A stretch of 64,000 nt of DNA from REEB52 sp964626905 (GCA_964626905.1 CAZVHA010000001.1:521856-585855), one strand, 5' to 3'; counted from the stretch's first letter, positions 7,675 to 16,867 are shown. Notes: generated by a model from the sequence alone, not told the origin. Program-made: numbers and translations.

Positions 7675-9688
7675 CGACGCTGCCGGGAGCGAGCCGCTCA
7701 ACTTGGGGCAATTCGAGTTCAGAATCAAGACTTGCCGCCAAAACCATCCCCTGACTCTCAACCCCCATAATTGTCGCCGGTAAAAGATTGGCCACGATGA
7801 CCACTTTGCGCCCGATCAACTCTTCCGGCTTGAAAGAAAGGGCAATACCGGAGACGATCGTCCGCTTTTCAAAGCCGAGATCGACGAGCAGTTTTAAGAG
7901 CTTTTTCGATTTTGGAACTGGGGTTGCCTCTACAATTTGCGCCACTCTCAAGTCGAGTTTGCCAAATTCATCGATCGCAATCTGCGGTTTCATCGGTTGA
8001 TAGACCGTCGTATTCATCGCCTGCACCTTTTTTCCTAAGTTTTCAATCTGCTCTTCTATTTCGGCATCTTCTATTTTGCGAAAGAGAATTTCAGGCTTGT
8101 TTAACTTTTGTCCTTCTGGAACAAAACTCGACTCAATTTTTTCCCAGTTTCCCTTCGCAAGTTCTTCTGAAAAGCCGAGCATATGCCAAATTTTTTGCGC
8201 ACTTTCGGGAACGATTGGGCTTGCGAGAAGCGCTAAATTCTTCACGCATTCAATGCTGAGAGCAACCGTCCGATCGAGCTCCTTTTTCTGAAGGGGATCT
8301 TTCGCCAAAACCCAAGGTTTTTGCGCGTCGAAAAAGACGTTGCCCAATTGCGCAAGTTCCATCAGGATCTGACACGCTCTTCTCAAGTGGAATTGTTCAA
8401 AAGCGCTTCTCGCCTCTTGCATGAGCTTTTTCATCTCGTTTTCAAAAGAGTCATCTCCCTGAGACGCGCTCGGAATTTTCCCCTCGCAATGTTGGAATGC
8501 AAAAACGAGGACCCGATTGACAAAATTGCCAAACTTGCCGAGCAGCTCCGCATTGCAGCGCATCTGGAAATCTCTCCAGCTAAATTCAGAATCAGACGTC
8601 TCGGGCGCATTGGCCGCAATCGCATAGCGGGCCTGATCGGAAGTATATTTGCTGAAAAACTCCTCTAAATCAATCGTCCAGCCGTCTGATTTTGAAAATT
8701 GTCTCCCCTCGAGCAGATAAAACTCATTTGCCGGGATCTCATCGGGCAATTTGTAAGGGAGATCTTGCCCCATCAACATCGCAGGAAAAAAGACCGCGTG
8801 AAAAGGGATATTATCCTTCCCAATAAACTGGACGAACTTACATTTTGGATTGAGCCAATACTCTTCCCAGGCGTTCGGCCGTCCCTTCTTTTCAGCCCAC
8901 TCCTTCGTTAGCGAAATATAGCCAATCGGCGCATCAAACCAGACGTAAAACACTTTTCCCGGATGCTCCGGCACAGGGACGCCCCAACTCGAATCGCGCG
9001 TGATCGAGCGCGGCTTCAAATCGCGAATGTATTGCATCGCAAAATGGACGACGCTCTCTTTCCACGGTTTTTTTTCAATCCACTGGGTCAGCTTTTCTTT
9101 GAAGGCGTCAAAACGCATGTACAGATGGGCGCTCGGGGCAAGCGTGAGCGACGAGCCGCTCAGTTTAGAGCGGGGATTTTTGAGATCGATCGCCTCATAG
9201 GAAGCGGCACACCTTTGACACTCATCTCCCCTGGCCTCCTCAAAGCCACATTTCGGACAGGTGCCCACCACGTACCGATCGGCTAAAAAGCGCCCCTCTT
9301 TTTCCGAATAGAGGTGATTTTCCGTCTTCTCCTCAATCAATCCCCTCTTGTCGAGTGCGCGGTAAAACTCTTGCGTCGTCTCCGCGTGCCCCTTCCAGGT
9401 TGTCCTCCCGTAGTGATCAAAAGAAATGGCCAGTTTTTTGAAAAAATCGACGTTGATCTGATGAAAATAATCGACGTGCTCTTTCGGAGTGCGCCCTGCC
9501 ATGTCGGCGCTCAGCGTAATCGCCACCCCATACTCATCCGAGCCGCAAATGTAAAGAACATCACGGCCCATCAACCTTTGAAAACGGGCATAACAGTCGG
9601 CGGGCAGATAGGCCCCCGCAATATGGCCAAAATGAAGGGGGCCATTCGCATAGGGAAGGGCCGACGTAATCAAAAATTTTTCAGCCAC
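7667..9688 (-). CDS. metG: methionyl-tRNA synthetase
   Basis: Class I synthetase. A GTG at 9688 gives VAEKFLITSALPYANGP, the usual MetRS beginning; a TTG at 9712 is also in frame. The HIGH motif is HFGH, the zinc knuckle is CPKC...CQRC, and the KMSKS loop reads QFSKSD, the FSKS variant. The anticodon-binding helical domain is followed by a C-terminal EMAP/Trbp111 tRNA-binding OB domain (DLRVAQIVEATPVPKSKKL), which makes it about 673 residues. Start overlaps the small RpoZ-like gene. It converges on recD2 with an 8-base overlap. Confidence 0.95.
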   Translation of the reverse strand: MAEKFLITSALPYANGPLHFGHIAGAYLPADCYARFQRLMGRDVLYICGSDEYGVAITLSADMAGRTPKEHVDYFHQINVDFFKKLAISFDHYGRTTWKGHAETTQEFYRALDKRGLIEEKTENHLYSEKEGRFLADRYVVGTCPKCGFEEARGDECQRCAASYEAIDLKNPRSKLSGSSLTLAPSAHLYMRFDAFKEKLTQWIEKKPWKESVVHFAMQYIRDLKPRSITRDSSWGVPVPEHPGKVFYVWFDAPIGYISLTKEWAEKKGRPNAWEEYWLNPKCKFVQFIGKDNIPFHAVFFPAMLMGQDLPYKLPDEIPANEFYLLEGRQFSKSDGWTIDLEEFFSKYTSDQARYAIAANAPETSDSEFSWRDFQMRCNAELLGKFGNFVNRVLVFAFQHCEGKIPSASQGDDSFENEMKKLMQEARSAFEQFHLRRACQILMELAQLGNVFFDAQKPWVLAKDPLQKKELDRTVALSIECVKNLALLASPIVPESAQKIWHMLGFSEELAKGNWEKIESSFVPEGQKLNKPEILFRKIEDAEIEEQIENLGKKVQAMNTTVYQPMKPQIAIDEFGKLDLRVAQIVEATPVPKSKKLLKLLVDLGFEKRTIVSGIALSFKPEELIGRKVVIVANLLPATIMGVESQGMVLAASLDSELELPQVERLAPGSVVK

Positions 9689-9851
9689 GCTCTTCGGATG
9701 CCCGCTCTTCAATCATCACTAAAAGCTGTTCCAGGGTCATATGCGTCCCCCCCAGTAAAACCCCTCGGGCAATATTGATTGCAAAGTTGCAAAGATCAAA
9801 GTTATTTTTGAATTTCTTTCGAATTCTCTCAGTTGTTAACGGTTCGCTCAT
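9681..9851 (-). CDS. small conserved protein, RpoZ-like
   Basis: 56 residues from an ATG at 9851; AAAGGA is about 9 bases upstream, and the ATG at 9872 lacks spacing from it. The core TTERIRKKFKNNFDLCNFA-INIARG-LLGG resembles the omega-subunit pattern 'nrFeLv..aakRAr.l..G', and gmk-rpoZ order is common in bacteria. It lies exactly where C. trachomatis has the hypothetical CT031, between gmk and metG. The call of RNA polymerase omega is an inference from this weak pattern plus position. Confidence 0.5.
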   Translation of the reverse strand: MSEPLTTERIRKKFKNNFDLCNFAINIARGVLLGGTHMTLEQLLVMIEERASEERG

Positions 9852-9878
9852 AGAAAATACATCCTTTGGCAAAGGATT

Positions 9879-10445
9879 CTAGCGCACTTTGTGCTCTTCT
9901 GCAATCAAAATCGATCGGAGCGCATCGTAGGCAATTTTTAAGTGATCGTTCACAATGTGATAATTATACTTTGGAATCAGGGACATCTCTTTCGCCGCCC
10001 AAGAAAGGCGCATTTCCATTGCGCTCTCATCTTCCGATTTGCGCACCTTGAGCCGCTTTTTGAGCTCTTCTAAGTTCGGAGGGCTGATAAAAATAAACAC
10101 CCCATCGATCATTTTTTGCACTTTCATCGCCCCTTGGGTATCGATCACTAAAATCACATGTTTCCCCCCTTGCAGCTCCTTTTCTAAGGCGCTTTTCGAG
10201 GTGCCGTAATAGTGATCAAACACCTTTGCATATTCGAGAAAATCGCTCTTTTCAATCTTTTCCTCAAAGGCCCGCTTCGAAATGAAATGGTAATCGCGTC
10301 CCTCTACCTCCTCTGCGCGGGGGGGGCGAGTCGTAAACGAAATGCTCTTTTTGACATTTTGAAATTCATCGCAAAGCATCTTCACAAGAGTTGTCTTGCC
10401 AGTCCCTGCCGGCGCACTAATGACAAAAATAAACCCTTTTTTCAT
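9879..10445 (-). CDS. gmk: guanylate kinase
   Basis: 188 residues. Phosphorylates GMP to GDP with ATP. The P-loop is SAPAGTGKTTL near residue 12; SFTTRPPRAEEVEGRDYHF carries the GMP-binding Arg/Tyr residues; YGTSKSALE and LVIDTQGAMKV complete the family signature. It is slightly short of the usual about 205. The start overlaps the yicC stop by 4 bases (ATGA), so the two are probably coupled, a widespread yicC-gmk arrangement. Confidence 0.95.
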   Translation of the reverse strand: MKKGFIFVISAPAGTGKTTLVKMLCDEFQNVKKSISFTTRPPRAEEVEGRDYHFISKRAFEEKIEKSDFLEYAKVFDHYYGTSKSALEKELQGGKHVILVIDTQGAMKVQKMIDGVFIFISPPNLEELKKRLKVRKSEDESAMEMRLSWAAKEMSLIPKYNYHIVNDHLKIAYDALRSILIAEEHKVR

Positions 10446-11314
10446 TCGATGTTTTGAACCTGCTCTCTCATTTTCTCAAGCTCGCTTTTCATCTCGACCA
10501 CAATGTGCGAAATTTGCGCCTGCATCGACTTTGATCCGATGGTGTTCACCTCTCGATTCATCTCCTGCAACAGAAAATCCATTTTCCTCCCCGAACCGCT
10601 CTCTTTGAAAAGGGTCCGAAACTGATCGGTATGGCTCTTGAACCGGGTGATCTCTTCTGTGATATCGACTTTTTCGGCAAAAAGGGCAACCTCTCGAAAA
10701 AGCCGCTCGTCAAGCCCTTCTTTCGATTCAAAAACCTCATGCATTTTTTCAAGCAATTTTGCCCGCATTTTATTCGCTGCATCGGGCGCTGATCTTTCGA
10801 CCTCTTGAATTTTTTGTCCCAACTCTTCGAGCCTTTTTGTCAAATCGCGCAAAAGGACTTGCCCCTCCTCTTTTTTCATCTTGGCAAGGGACAAAACTGC
10901 CTCATCAACGCAAGCTTCCAAAATCGCCAGATCTTCAGATGAGGCCCCCTTAACCTCCGAAGGCAAATGCTCCATAATAAAAGGGAGGCTCACCTCTTTC
11001 GGATCAGCTCCCACCTCTTTGGCGATCTTGTCCCATCCTTTTTTAAGGCCTTTTAAGACAGCGGCGTCGGGCAAAAGGGCGGCAATGGCGCCAAGGGTTG
11101 GCGCTAGCGTGATCCTGATGGAAATTTGCCCCCGAACACAAGCTTTGGCTACTTTTTTGCGCACCTCGTGCTCATAACAGCTCAGTTCTTTTGGGAAAGA
11201 GGTAAAAACCTCTAAATACTTGCGATTTAGCGAATGGATTTCAACTGTAAGACGCCCCAACGGAGCATCACCTACAGCCCTACCAAAGCCAGTCATACTC
11301 GTCAACATAGACAA
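10442..11314 (-). CDS. yicC: YicC family endoribonuclease-like protein
   Basis: 290 residues with the canonical beginning MTSMTGFGRA, then LTVEIHSLNRKYLEV, and the conserved C-terminal segment GRKMDFLLQEMNREVNTIGSK (DUF1732). YicC of Escherichia coli is reported to act as an endoribonuclease; bacterial relatives are usually placed upstream of gmk, as here. I see no unusual feature. Upstream lies the rnhB-side palindrome. Confidence 0.93.
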   Translation of the reverse strand: MSMLTSMTGFGRAVGDAPLGRLTVEIHSLNRKYLEVFTSFPKELSCYEHEVRKKVAKACVRGQISIRITLAPTLGAIAALLPDAAVLKGLKKGWDKIAKEVGADPKEVSLPFIMEHLPSEVKGASSEDLAILEACVDEAVLSLAKMKKEEGQVLLRDLTKRLEELGQKIQEVERSAPDAANKMRAKLLEKMHEVFESKEGLDERLFREVALFAEKVDITEEITRFKSHTDQFRTLFKESGSGRKMDFLLQEMNREVNTIGSKSMQAQISHIVVEMKSELEKMREQVQNIE

Positions 11315-11356
11315 ATCATACGAAAGCCGCTAATTAAGGAAAAGAGAAAGAGAAGA

Positions 11357-11444
11357 AAGAGGGAGAGGGAAGAAAAATAGACGGTCGGGCTGCTCCGCTC
11401 ACGCTACGCCCCCCGACCGTCTATTTTTCTTCCCTCTCCCTCTT
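11357..11444. repeat. 33-bp perfect palindrome, probable terminator/repeat that supplies the rnhB stop codon
   Basis: Arms 11357-11389 and 11412-11444 are perfect reverse complements with a 22-base loop. The arms are purine/pyrimidine biased with a GC-rich tip (ACGGTCGGG). The rnhB stop TAG (11404-11406) falls in the loop, so the last dozen codons of rnhB are written by the element. It is far longer than an ordinary intrinsic terminator. Confidence 0.8.
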
Positions 11445-12090
11445 CCTTTTCTTTCTTGAACATCGACTTAATCGGATCGAATGATTTGCGGTGAATAGGG
11501 CAGGGGCCGAGGGTGTGAATTGCCTGCAAGTGCATCTCTGTCCCATACCCTTTGTGCTGGTGAAATCCATACCCCGGATGTTTTTGACTTAAAACCACCA
11601 TCATCCGGTCGCGCGTCACTTTTGCAAGGATTGACGCCGCCGCAATCGAAACAGAACGGGCATCGCCCGCCACCACCGCTTCACTTGAAATGTCAAAATG
11701 GGGAATTTGGTTCCCGTCAATGAGAAGATAATCGGGAACCACTTTCATCGCCCGAACAGCCTCTTGCATCGCGAGCAAAGTAGCCTGTAAAATATTGATC
11801 CGATCAATCGTCTTCACATCGACAACCCCAATCCCATATTCAAGACCTGGATAGGCTGTGATTTTGCTGAAGAGATTTTCTCTCATCTCCTCTGTCAGTT
11901 GTTTGCTGTCGTTGAGATGTTCAAAAAGAACCCCTAAGGGGAGTAGACAACAGGCAGCGACAACAGGCCCCGCAAGAGGCCCTCTTCCCGCTTCATCGAT
12001 CCCGGCAATTTTGGTAAACCCTTCTGCTCGAAGACGATTTTCACATTGCGACATAGCGCGGAGGCGCAAAAGCTCTGATTCGGATATCAT
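11404..12090 (-). CDS. rnhB: ribonuclease HII
   Basis: 228 residues; cleaves RNA in RNA-DNA hybrids and single ribonucleotides. Motif I reads IAGIDEAGRGPLAGPV (first Asp-Glu pair), DLDGNQIP-like LLIDGNQIP provides the second Asp, and SIAAASILAKVTRDRMM is the family hallmark. The last about 15 residues (KEKEEGEGRKIDG..) are highly charged and encoded by a palindrome, unlike normal RNase HII ends. Located between rplS and yicC, matching the chlamydial order. Confidence 0.95.
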   Translation of the reverse strand: MISESELLRLRAMSQCENRLRAEGFTKIAGIDEAGRGPLAGPVVAACCLLPLGVLFEHLNDSKQLTEEMRENLFSKITAYPGLEYGIGVVDVKTIDRINILQATLLAMQEAVRAMKVVPDYLLIDGNQIPHFDISSEAVVAGDARSVSIAAASILAKVTRDRMMVVLSQKHPGYGFHQHKGYGTEMHLQAIHTLGPCPIHRKSFDPIKSMFKKEKEEGEGRKIDGRGA

Positions 12091-12135
12091 GCATAAAAAA
12101 TTATCCTTTCAGAGCTTTTTTAAAAAAGAAAAAAA

Positions 12136-12558
12136 TTACGACTCGGGTGTCTCTCCTGCGGGCGGCTCAGTAGAAAGGATCGGTTGCGAAACACTCTTTT
12201 CTCCCGCCACATATTGCTCGCTCACTTTCGCAGCTCTTCCAGATTTTCCGCGCAAGTAATAGAGTTTTGCCCTGCGCACTTTCCCTGGCCGAATCACCTC
12301 AATTGAGGCGATGCGCGGACTGTGGAGCAAAAAGACCCGGTCCATCGCCGATCCATACGCATTTCGGTACAGAGTAAATGTCTCCGATAACCCTGTCCCT
12401 TTCTTGGCAACTACAGTGCCAGAAAACGCCTGCAGGCGCTCTTTTTCCCCCTCAGTGATTCGCATACTCACGCGAACCGTATCGCCAATGCGAAACTCAG
12501 GGACATCTTTTTTCAAATACGCTTGTTCTAATTCTTCAATTACTGGTGAGCGACTCAC
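12136..12558 (-). CDS. rplS: 50S ribosomal protein L19
   Basis: 140 residues. Conserved core: FRIGDTVRVSMRITEGEKERLQAFSGTVVAKKG, followed by FTLYRNAYGSAMDRVFLLHSPRI and KVRRAKLYYLRGKSGRAAKV. A C-terminal tail of about 25 residues beyond the usual end is rich in Glu, Ser and Pro. Its start overlaps the end of trmD by 23 bases. Confidence 0.96.
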   Translation of the reverse strand: MSRSPVIEELEQAYLKKDVPEFRIGDTVRVSMRITEGEKERLQAFSGTVVAKKGTGLSETFTLYRNAYGSAMDRVFLLHSPRIASIEVIRPGKVRRAKLYYLRGKSGRAAKVSEQYVAGEKSVSQPILSTEPPAGETPES

Positions 12559-13240
12559 AATCTTCTCCTACTAATAAATCAGGTCTTACCCTGCGTGTTT
12601 TTCCTTTCGCTTCGGCTCTTCGCCACTGTTCGATCTGCGCATGGTTTCCCCCAAGCAAGACCGGGGGAACTTCCATCCCCTCAAAATTTTCTGGCCTCGT
12701 ATAGTGCGGAGCATCAAACAATCCTCCCCGCTGAAACGAGTCCTCCTGGACAGCCTCCGGATGGCCAATCACCCCAGGGATAAATCGGACAACCGCATCG
12801 ATCAATACGATGGCCGCAGCACACCCATTCGTCAATACGTAATCGCCAATACTCAGCTCCTCATCGACCTCTTTCCGAATGACCCGCTCATCAACCCCCT
12901 CATAATGACCACAGAGGAGGATCAGATGGTCCCATTTCGCAAGGGCCTCACACTTCGCCGCCGTCAGCTTTTCCCCTTGCGGCGAGAGATAAATCACCCG
13001 CGAACCTCGCTTGCGGACACTCCGAATTGCCCTCGCAACAGGTCCCGGGCAAAGGACCATTCCAGGCCCCCCGCCAAACGGCCGGTCATCCACTCTCCCA
13101 TGCTTATTTTCAGCAAAATCCCGGATATTCGTATGCCGAATCTCAATATGGCCCGCCTCAATCCCCCGTTTGATCATGCTCACATCAAAGGGCCCCCGAA
13201 AGTACTCGGGGAAAAGCGAGAGGAGATCGATCTGCATCAC
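12536..13240 (-). CDS. trmD: tRNA (guanine-N1)-methyltransferase
   Basis: 234 residues. Methylates G37 of tRNAs using S-adenosylmethionine. SPOUT-class features: LLSLFPEYF at the N-terminus, GRVDDRPFGGGPGMVL, the trefoil-knot segments LLCGHYEGVDERV and LSIGDYVLTNGCAAAIVLIDAV. Overlaps rpsP by 4 bases upstream and rplS downstream, so rpsP-trmD-rplS form one transcript as in most bacteria. Confidence 0.96.
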   Translation of the reverse strand: MMQIDLLSLFPEYFRGPFDVSMIKRGIEAGHIEIRHTNIRDFAENKHGRVDDRPFGGGPGMVLCPGPVARAIRSVRKRGSRVIYLSPQGEKLTAAKCEALAKWDHLILLCGHYEGVDERVIRKEVDEELSIGDYVLTNGCAAAIVLIDAVVRFIPGVIGHPEAVQEDSFQRGGLFDAPHYTRPENFEGMEVPPVLLGGNHAQIEQWRRAEAKGKTRRVRPDLLVGEDCESLTSN

Positions 13241-13548
13241 TTTTTCTTCTTCTGGCGCCTCTTCGCTCTCGCAGCCACCTCTTTTTCAGTGAGTGCTTGC
13301 ACCACTTCAGGCGCAAATTTCCCAACAAGAGTTTTGACGCGATCGCTGATCTGAGCGCCATTTCCCAACCAATATTGGATTCTCGGCACGTCGATAAAAT
13401 AGTTTTTTTCGTCCGCTCCAAACGGATTGTACCATCCGAGCATTTCCAAATATTTGCCATCTCGAGGATTTCTCGAATCGGTCACAACGAGGCGAAATCT
13501 CTGCTGAGAGGCTCTCCCCTGTTGTCTCATGCGAATCGTTAACGCCAT
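13237..13548 (-). CDS. rpsP: 30S ribosomal protein S16
   Basis: 103 residues. MALTIRMRQQGRASQQRFRLVVTDSR is the classical S16 N-terminus; LGWYNPFGADEKNYFIDVPRIQYWLGNGAQISDRVKTLV follows. A Lys/Arg-rich tail ends in RRQKKKK. Start overlaps the ffh stop by 10 bases. Confidence 0.96.
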   Translation of the reverse strand: MALTIRMRQQGRASQQRFRLVVTDSRNPRDGKYLEMLGWYNPFGADEKNYFIDVPRIQYWLGNGAQISDRVKTLVGKFAPEVVQALTEKEVAARAKRRQKKKK

Positions 13549-14894
13549 GTTTTCCCTTTCAATTGTTTTTTCAGTTCTTCTAAATCCGGCATGCCGCCCA
13601 TCATTTTTGCTTGGGACTTCATGTCGGGCATATTTTTAAATAGCTCTTTGACCCTCTTAAACCCTTTTACCATCCGGTTCACATCGTCAATGGCAACGCC
13701 GCTCCCCTTCGCAAGTCTCTTGCGCCGACTATGCTCCAACTCCACCTTTTCTTGTCGCTCTTCAGGCGTCATCGAATAGATGATCGCCTCCATCTTGTTG
13801 AACTCCCCGTCGGAAAAATCCAAATCGCCCATCGCGCCAAGTCCGGGGAGCATCCGAAGAAGACTCTTCAATGAGCCCATCTTCCGCACCATCCCCATCT
13901 GCTTGAGATAGTCCTCATAGGTGAAGCGCGCCTTTTTCAATTTCTTCTCGAGCTCTCTACTCTCATCTTCTGAGTAATTCTCTTGCGCCTTTTTCACTAA
14001 ATTGATCACATCGCCAAATCCCAAAATCCGATCGGCCATCGAACGGGGACTGAATACTTGCAAATCTGACACCCTTTCGCCCACCCCTTCGAATTTGAGG
14101 GGCTTTCCCGTCACTTCCCGAATCGAAATCGCAGCTCCTGCACGGGCATTCCCATCGAGCATCGTCAAAATCGTACCGGTGATCTGCACTCTTCTGTCAA
14201 ACTCCGCAGCTGTTTTCACTGCATCTTGACCCGTCGTCGCATTGGCGACAAAAAGGACCTCGCGCGGAGAAAGAACCCGTTTCATCTCCTCCAGCTCGCC
14301 CATTAAATCTTCATCGATGTGAAGGCGTCCTGCCGTGTCGACGATAAGAACGTCAAACCCCTCTTTTTCAGCCCACGCAAGAGCCTTTTTCGCCATCTTC
14401 ACAGGATCTTTTTCTCCCGCCTCGTGGAAAACGGGAACTCCCACATCCCCCCCGAGCTTTTTGAGCTGCTCAATCGCAGCGGGGCGCTGCAAATCGCAAG
14501 CCGCAAGCGCCACTTTTTTCCCTTTAATATAGGCGGAAAGTTTCGCAGCCGTCGTCGTCTTCCCAGACCCCTGCAGCCCGCAGAGCATCACAACCGACAG
14601 TCTCGCATTGAGATCCAAGGGGGCCTCTTCGCTCCCCATCAAGGCGATCAACTCATCGTGGATCAATTTTGTAAATTGCTGGCCCGGCGTGACCGATTTG
14701 ATCACCGCATCTCCGAGCGCCTTCTCCTTGACCCTTTTGACAAAGGCACTTGCCACAGTGAAGTTGACATCGGCGTCCAAAAGGGCCAAGCGGACCTCCC
14801 GGACAGCTTCTGAGATGTTTTCCTCTGTGAATGTCTTCTTCCCCCGGAAAGTGGAGAAAAGATTTTGGAATTTATCGGTTAAAGAGCCAAACAT
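13539..14894 (-). CDS. ffh: signal recognition particle protein Ffh
   Basis: 451 residues. NG GTPase domain: Walker A GLQGSGKTTTAAKL near residue 110, DTAGRLHID, TMLDGNARAG; Met-rich M domain at the C-terminal end (residues about 300-440) with RMLPGLG and repeated Met that bind signal peptides and 4.5S RNA. Acts with FtsY in co-translational membrane targeting. No 4.5S RNA gene is seen nearby. First gene of the minus-strand ffh-rpsP-trmD-rplS-rnhB run. Confidence 0.97.
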   Translation of the reverse strand: MFGSLTDKFQNLFSTFRGKKTFTEENISEAVREVRLALLDADVNFTVASAFVKRVKEKALGDAVIKSVTPGQQFTKLIHDELIALMGSEEAPLDLNARLSVVMLCGLQGSGKTTTAAKLSAYIKGKKVALAACDLQRPAAIEQLKKLGGDVGVPVFHEAGEKDPVKMAKKALAWAEKEGFDVLIVDTAGRLHIDEDLMGELEEMKRVLSPREVLFVANATTGQDAVKTAAEFDRRVQITGTILTMLDGNARAGAAISIREVTGKPLKFEGVGERVSDLQVFSPRSMADRILGFGDVINLVKKAQENYSEDESRELEKKLKKARFTYEDYLKQMGMVRKMGSLKSLLRMLPGLGAMGDLDFSDGEFNKMEAIIYSMTPEERQEKVELEHSRRKRLAKGSGVAIDDVNRMVKGFKRVKELFKNMPDMKSQAKMMGGMPDLEELKKQLKGKTWR

Positions 14895-14921
14895 AATTGG
14901 AGTATAGAGTACTAGAGAATC

Positions 14922-16052
14922 TTATTTTTGTAAACGGGAGTATTCATTGAGGAGAAGATAAAGGTAAAGGGCCGTGTCTTCTGGGCTCAAGTGATCCTTG
15001 ACAAACTGGGTCGCCTCTTCCGCAATCAGCTGAGCCTCCATATCGTGCGTTTTGGCCCATTCGATCTGATCTAAAAGATCTGATAGATCTTTTTTGACAG
15101 GGACAAAGTGCTTATAGGGCTCAAGCCCCCCGTAATACCACTGCACATTGTCGGTCATCTGCTTTAATACTAAAGAATTGGATAAGAGGAGCCAAAAATA
15201 CCTTTCATAGGAGCACGAATTCCCATCGACGTCAACTAAATATTTGAATTTCAAATGGCCAGGCTTTGTGACGCTCTTGCCCATCATCCCCTTTGCCTTG
15301 AGCAATAGGGGCACCTCAGGATCGCACTGGACCGCTGCGTGAAACCGGGCATCGACCTTATCGGGATGGGCAATGGACAAAAGGACGAGCTGCGCCCGAA
15401 CCAGATGCTCCCAGGCGGTGAGCGTCGAGTAGCCGCCCGTCGTGCTGCCGCGCCAAAAACTTTTTGCAAGTTTTTTCTCCCAAGGAAATTTTTCATTGGC
15501 TTGCGGGATCATTTTCCTCAGCTTCGTGTAGCCCACAAGCGCCTTGATATCGGGGATGAGGATGAGAGTGTCGACATCTCCCTTTTTGGCAAAGACAAAG
15601 CAGGGGCCAAGTCCAGGATTGCCTCCAAAACCATCTTCCAAAGAGACGATAAAATCGACATCGGGAAGGGGAACAGTGTCGTTCAACTTTTTAATGCACC
15701 CGAGTAGTTCCTTAAAGTGGCGCGTATTGAGTTGTTTTTCATCGTGGGCAAAGGAGATATGCCCCTCTTTGATCGTAAAGCGGACTAAACTAAACTCCTC
15801 AATTTTTTTTCCCGAAAAAGCCTCTTCGATCATCGATTTTGAAATCCCAGAAGAATAGTGCAAAAGATCGGAGCGGATCTGTTTCAACATCCAAGTGGGC
15901 GGCTCAGAGGCGAGTTTTTTTTGCAAAATATTCGGATCGATGGCAATCGTCTTGATCTTCCTTTGCGAGTGTTTGAGCTCGCTATAGAAAATGATCGAGG
16001 TGCCAAGACTTGCCGCAAAGAGAAAAAGAAGAGCTGCAAAAGAAAATTTCAT
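14922..16052 (-). CDS. GT90 (CAP10/LpsA-like) glycosyltransferase, membrane anchored
   Basis: 376 residues. Residues about 4-22 form one hydrophobic segment that could be a signal anchor. The family signature is visible: FWRGSTTGG, then LVDVDGNSCSYERYFWLLLSNSLVLKQ and WYYGGLEPYKHFVPVKKDLSDL. GT90 includes protein O-glucosyl/xylosyltransferases and bacterial LPS-modifying LpsA. Its stop region lies just upstream of the ffh start, and its own start overlaps the prmC stop by 4 bases, so it is co-transcribed with translation genes. In C. trachomatis I remember no gene between ffh and prmC, so this looks like an insertion. Likely substrate: LPS or surface protein (inference). Confidence 0.75.
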   Translation of the reverse strand: MKFSFAALLFLFAASLGTSIIFYSELKHSQRKIKTIAIDPNILQKKLASEPPTWMLKQIRSDLLHYSSGISKSMIEEAFSGKKIEEFSLVRFTIKEGHISFAHDEKQLNTRHFKELLGCIKKLNDTVPLPDVDFIVSLEDGFGGNPGLGPCFVFAKKGDVDTLILIPDIKALVGYTKLRKMIPQANEKFPWEKKLAKSFWRGSTTGGYSTLTAWEHLVRAQLVLLSIAHPDKVDARFHAAVQCDPEVPLLLKAKGMMGKSVTKPGHLKFKYLVDVDGNSCSYERYFWLLLSNSLVLKQMTDNVQWYYGGLEPYKHFVPVKKDLSDLLDQIEWAKTHDMEAQLIAEEATQFVKDHLSPEDTALYLYLLLNEYSRLQK

Positions 16053-16867
16053 CCAAACGATGGTAGCAAATCGGCATTAAAAAACAAATAGCGGGGATGA
16101 TTTGCGTAGTCGCATTCGATGCTCGCCCCCGGAAAAAGGGAGAGGAGTTTTTCTTTTTGATTGGAGCCAATTTCAAAAAAAACAGATCCGCCCGGTTGCA
16201 GATATGTTTTCATCTCTTTTTGCAATCTCACATAAACTTCAATGCCTGAAGCTCCTGCGAGAAAAGCTTTTTCCGGCTCAAACCCTTTCACATACTCATG
16301 GGCCGCGACATAAGGGGGATTGGCGACGATAAAATCGGCCCTTTTCCCCTGGAATGGCGCCAAAAGATCGCCATGAGCCAATGCGACTACCACCCCATTT
16401 CTCTCGGCGTTTTCGCGGGCCACTTGGAGCGCCTCCTGAGAGATGTCGGAAAGGGTCACCTGAAGCTCGGGATTTGCCTTTTTCAAGGCGATGCCAATAC
16501 AGCCAGATCCTGTGCAAAGATCCCACAAGACTCCCCTCTTGGCAATTTTGGCCACTTTTTCAACCAAAATTTCAGTCTCGGGACGGGGAATCAACACGCG
16601 AGGGTCGACGCCGATCTGACAGCCAAAAAAATCGATGCTCCCAATCACATATTCCACCGGTTCTCCGAGAGCCAAACGGCGCACCTTTTCGCGCATATGG
16701 GCAATTTCGGCATCGACCATGGGCCTATCATATTGCAGATAAAGATCCATCCGTTTCAGTTGCAGCACGTGCGCCAAAATTTCCTCGGCCACCCTTTTTC
16801 CCCGCTCGATTTTTTTCGAGACTAAAAAATCGCCCGACAGTTTTAAAATCTCCCCGATTGTTTTCAC
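16049..16867 (-). CDS. prmC: release factor glutamine methyltransferase
   Basis: 272 residues. Methylates the GGQ glutamine of RF1/RF2 with S-adenosylmethionine. Class I MTase motif I reads WDLCTGSGCIGIAL; the catalytic NPPY motif is FIVANPPYV. RVLIPRPETEILVEKV is the conserved substrate-side motif. It directly follows prfA, encoding its substrate, with a 4-base overlap. Confidence 0.96.
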   Translation of the reverse strand: MKTIGEILKLSGDFLVSKKIERGKRVAEEILAHVLQLKRMDLYLQYDRPMVDAEIAHMREKVRRLALGEPVEYVIGSIDFFGCQIGVDPRVLIPRPETEILVEKVAKIAKRGVLWDLCTGSGCIGIALKKANPELQVTLSDISQEALQVARENAERNGVVVALAHGDLLAPFQGKRADFIVANPPYVAAHEYVKGFEPEKAFLAGASGIEVYVRLQKEMKTYLQPGGSVFFEIGSNQKEKLLSLFPGASIECDYANHPRYLFFNADLLPSFG

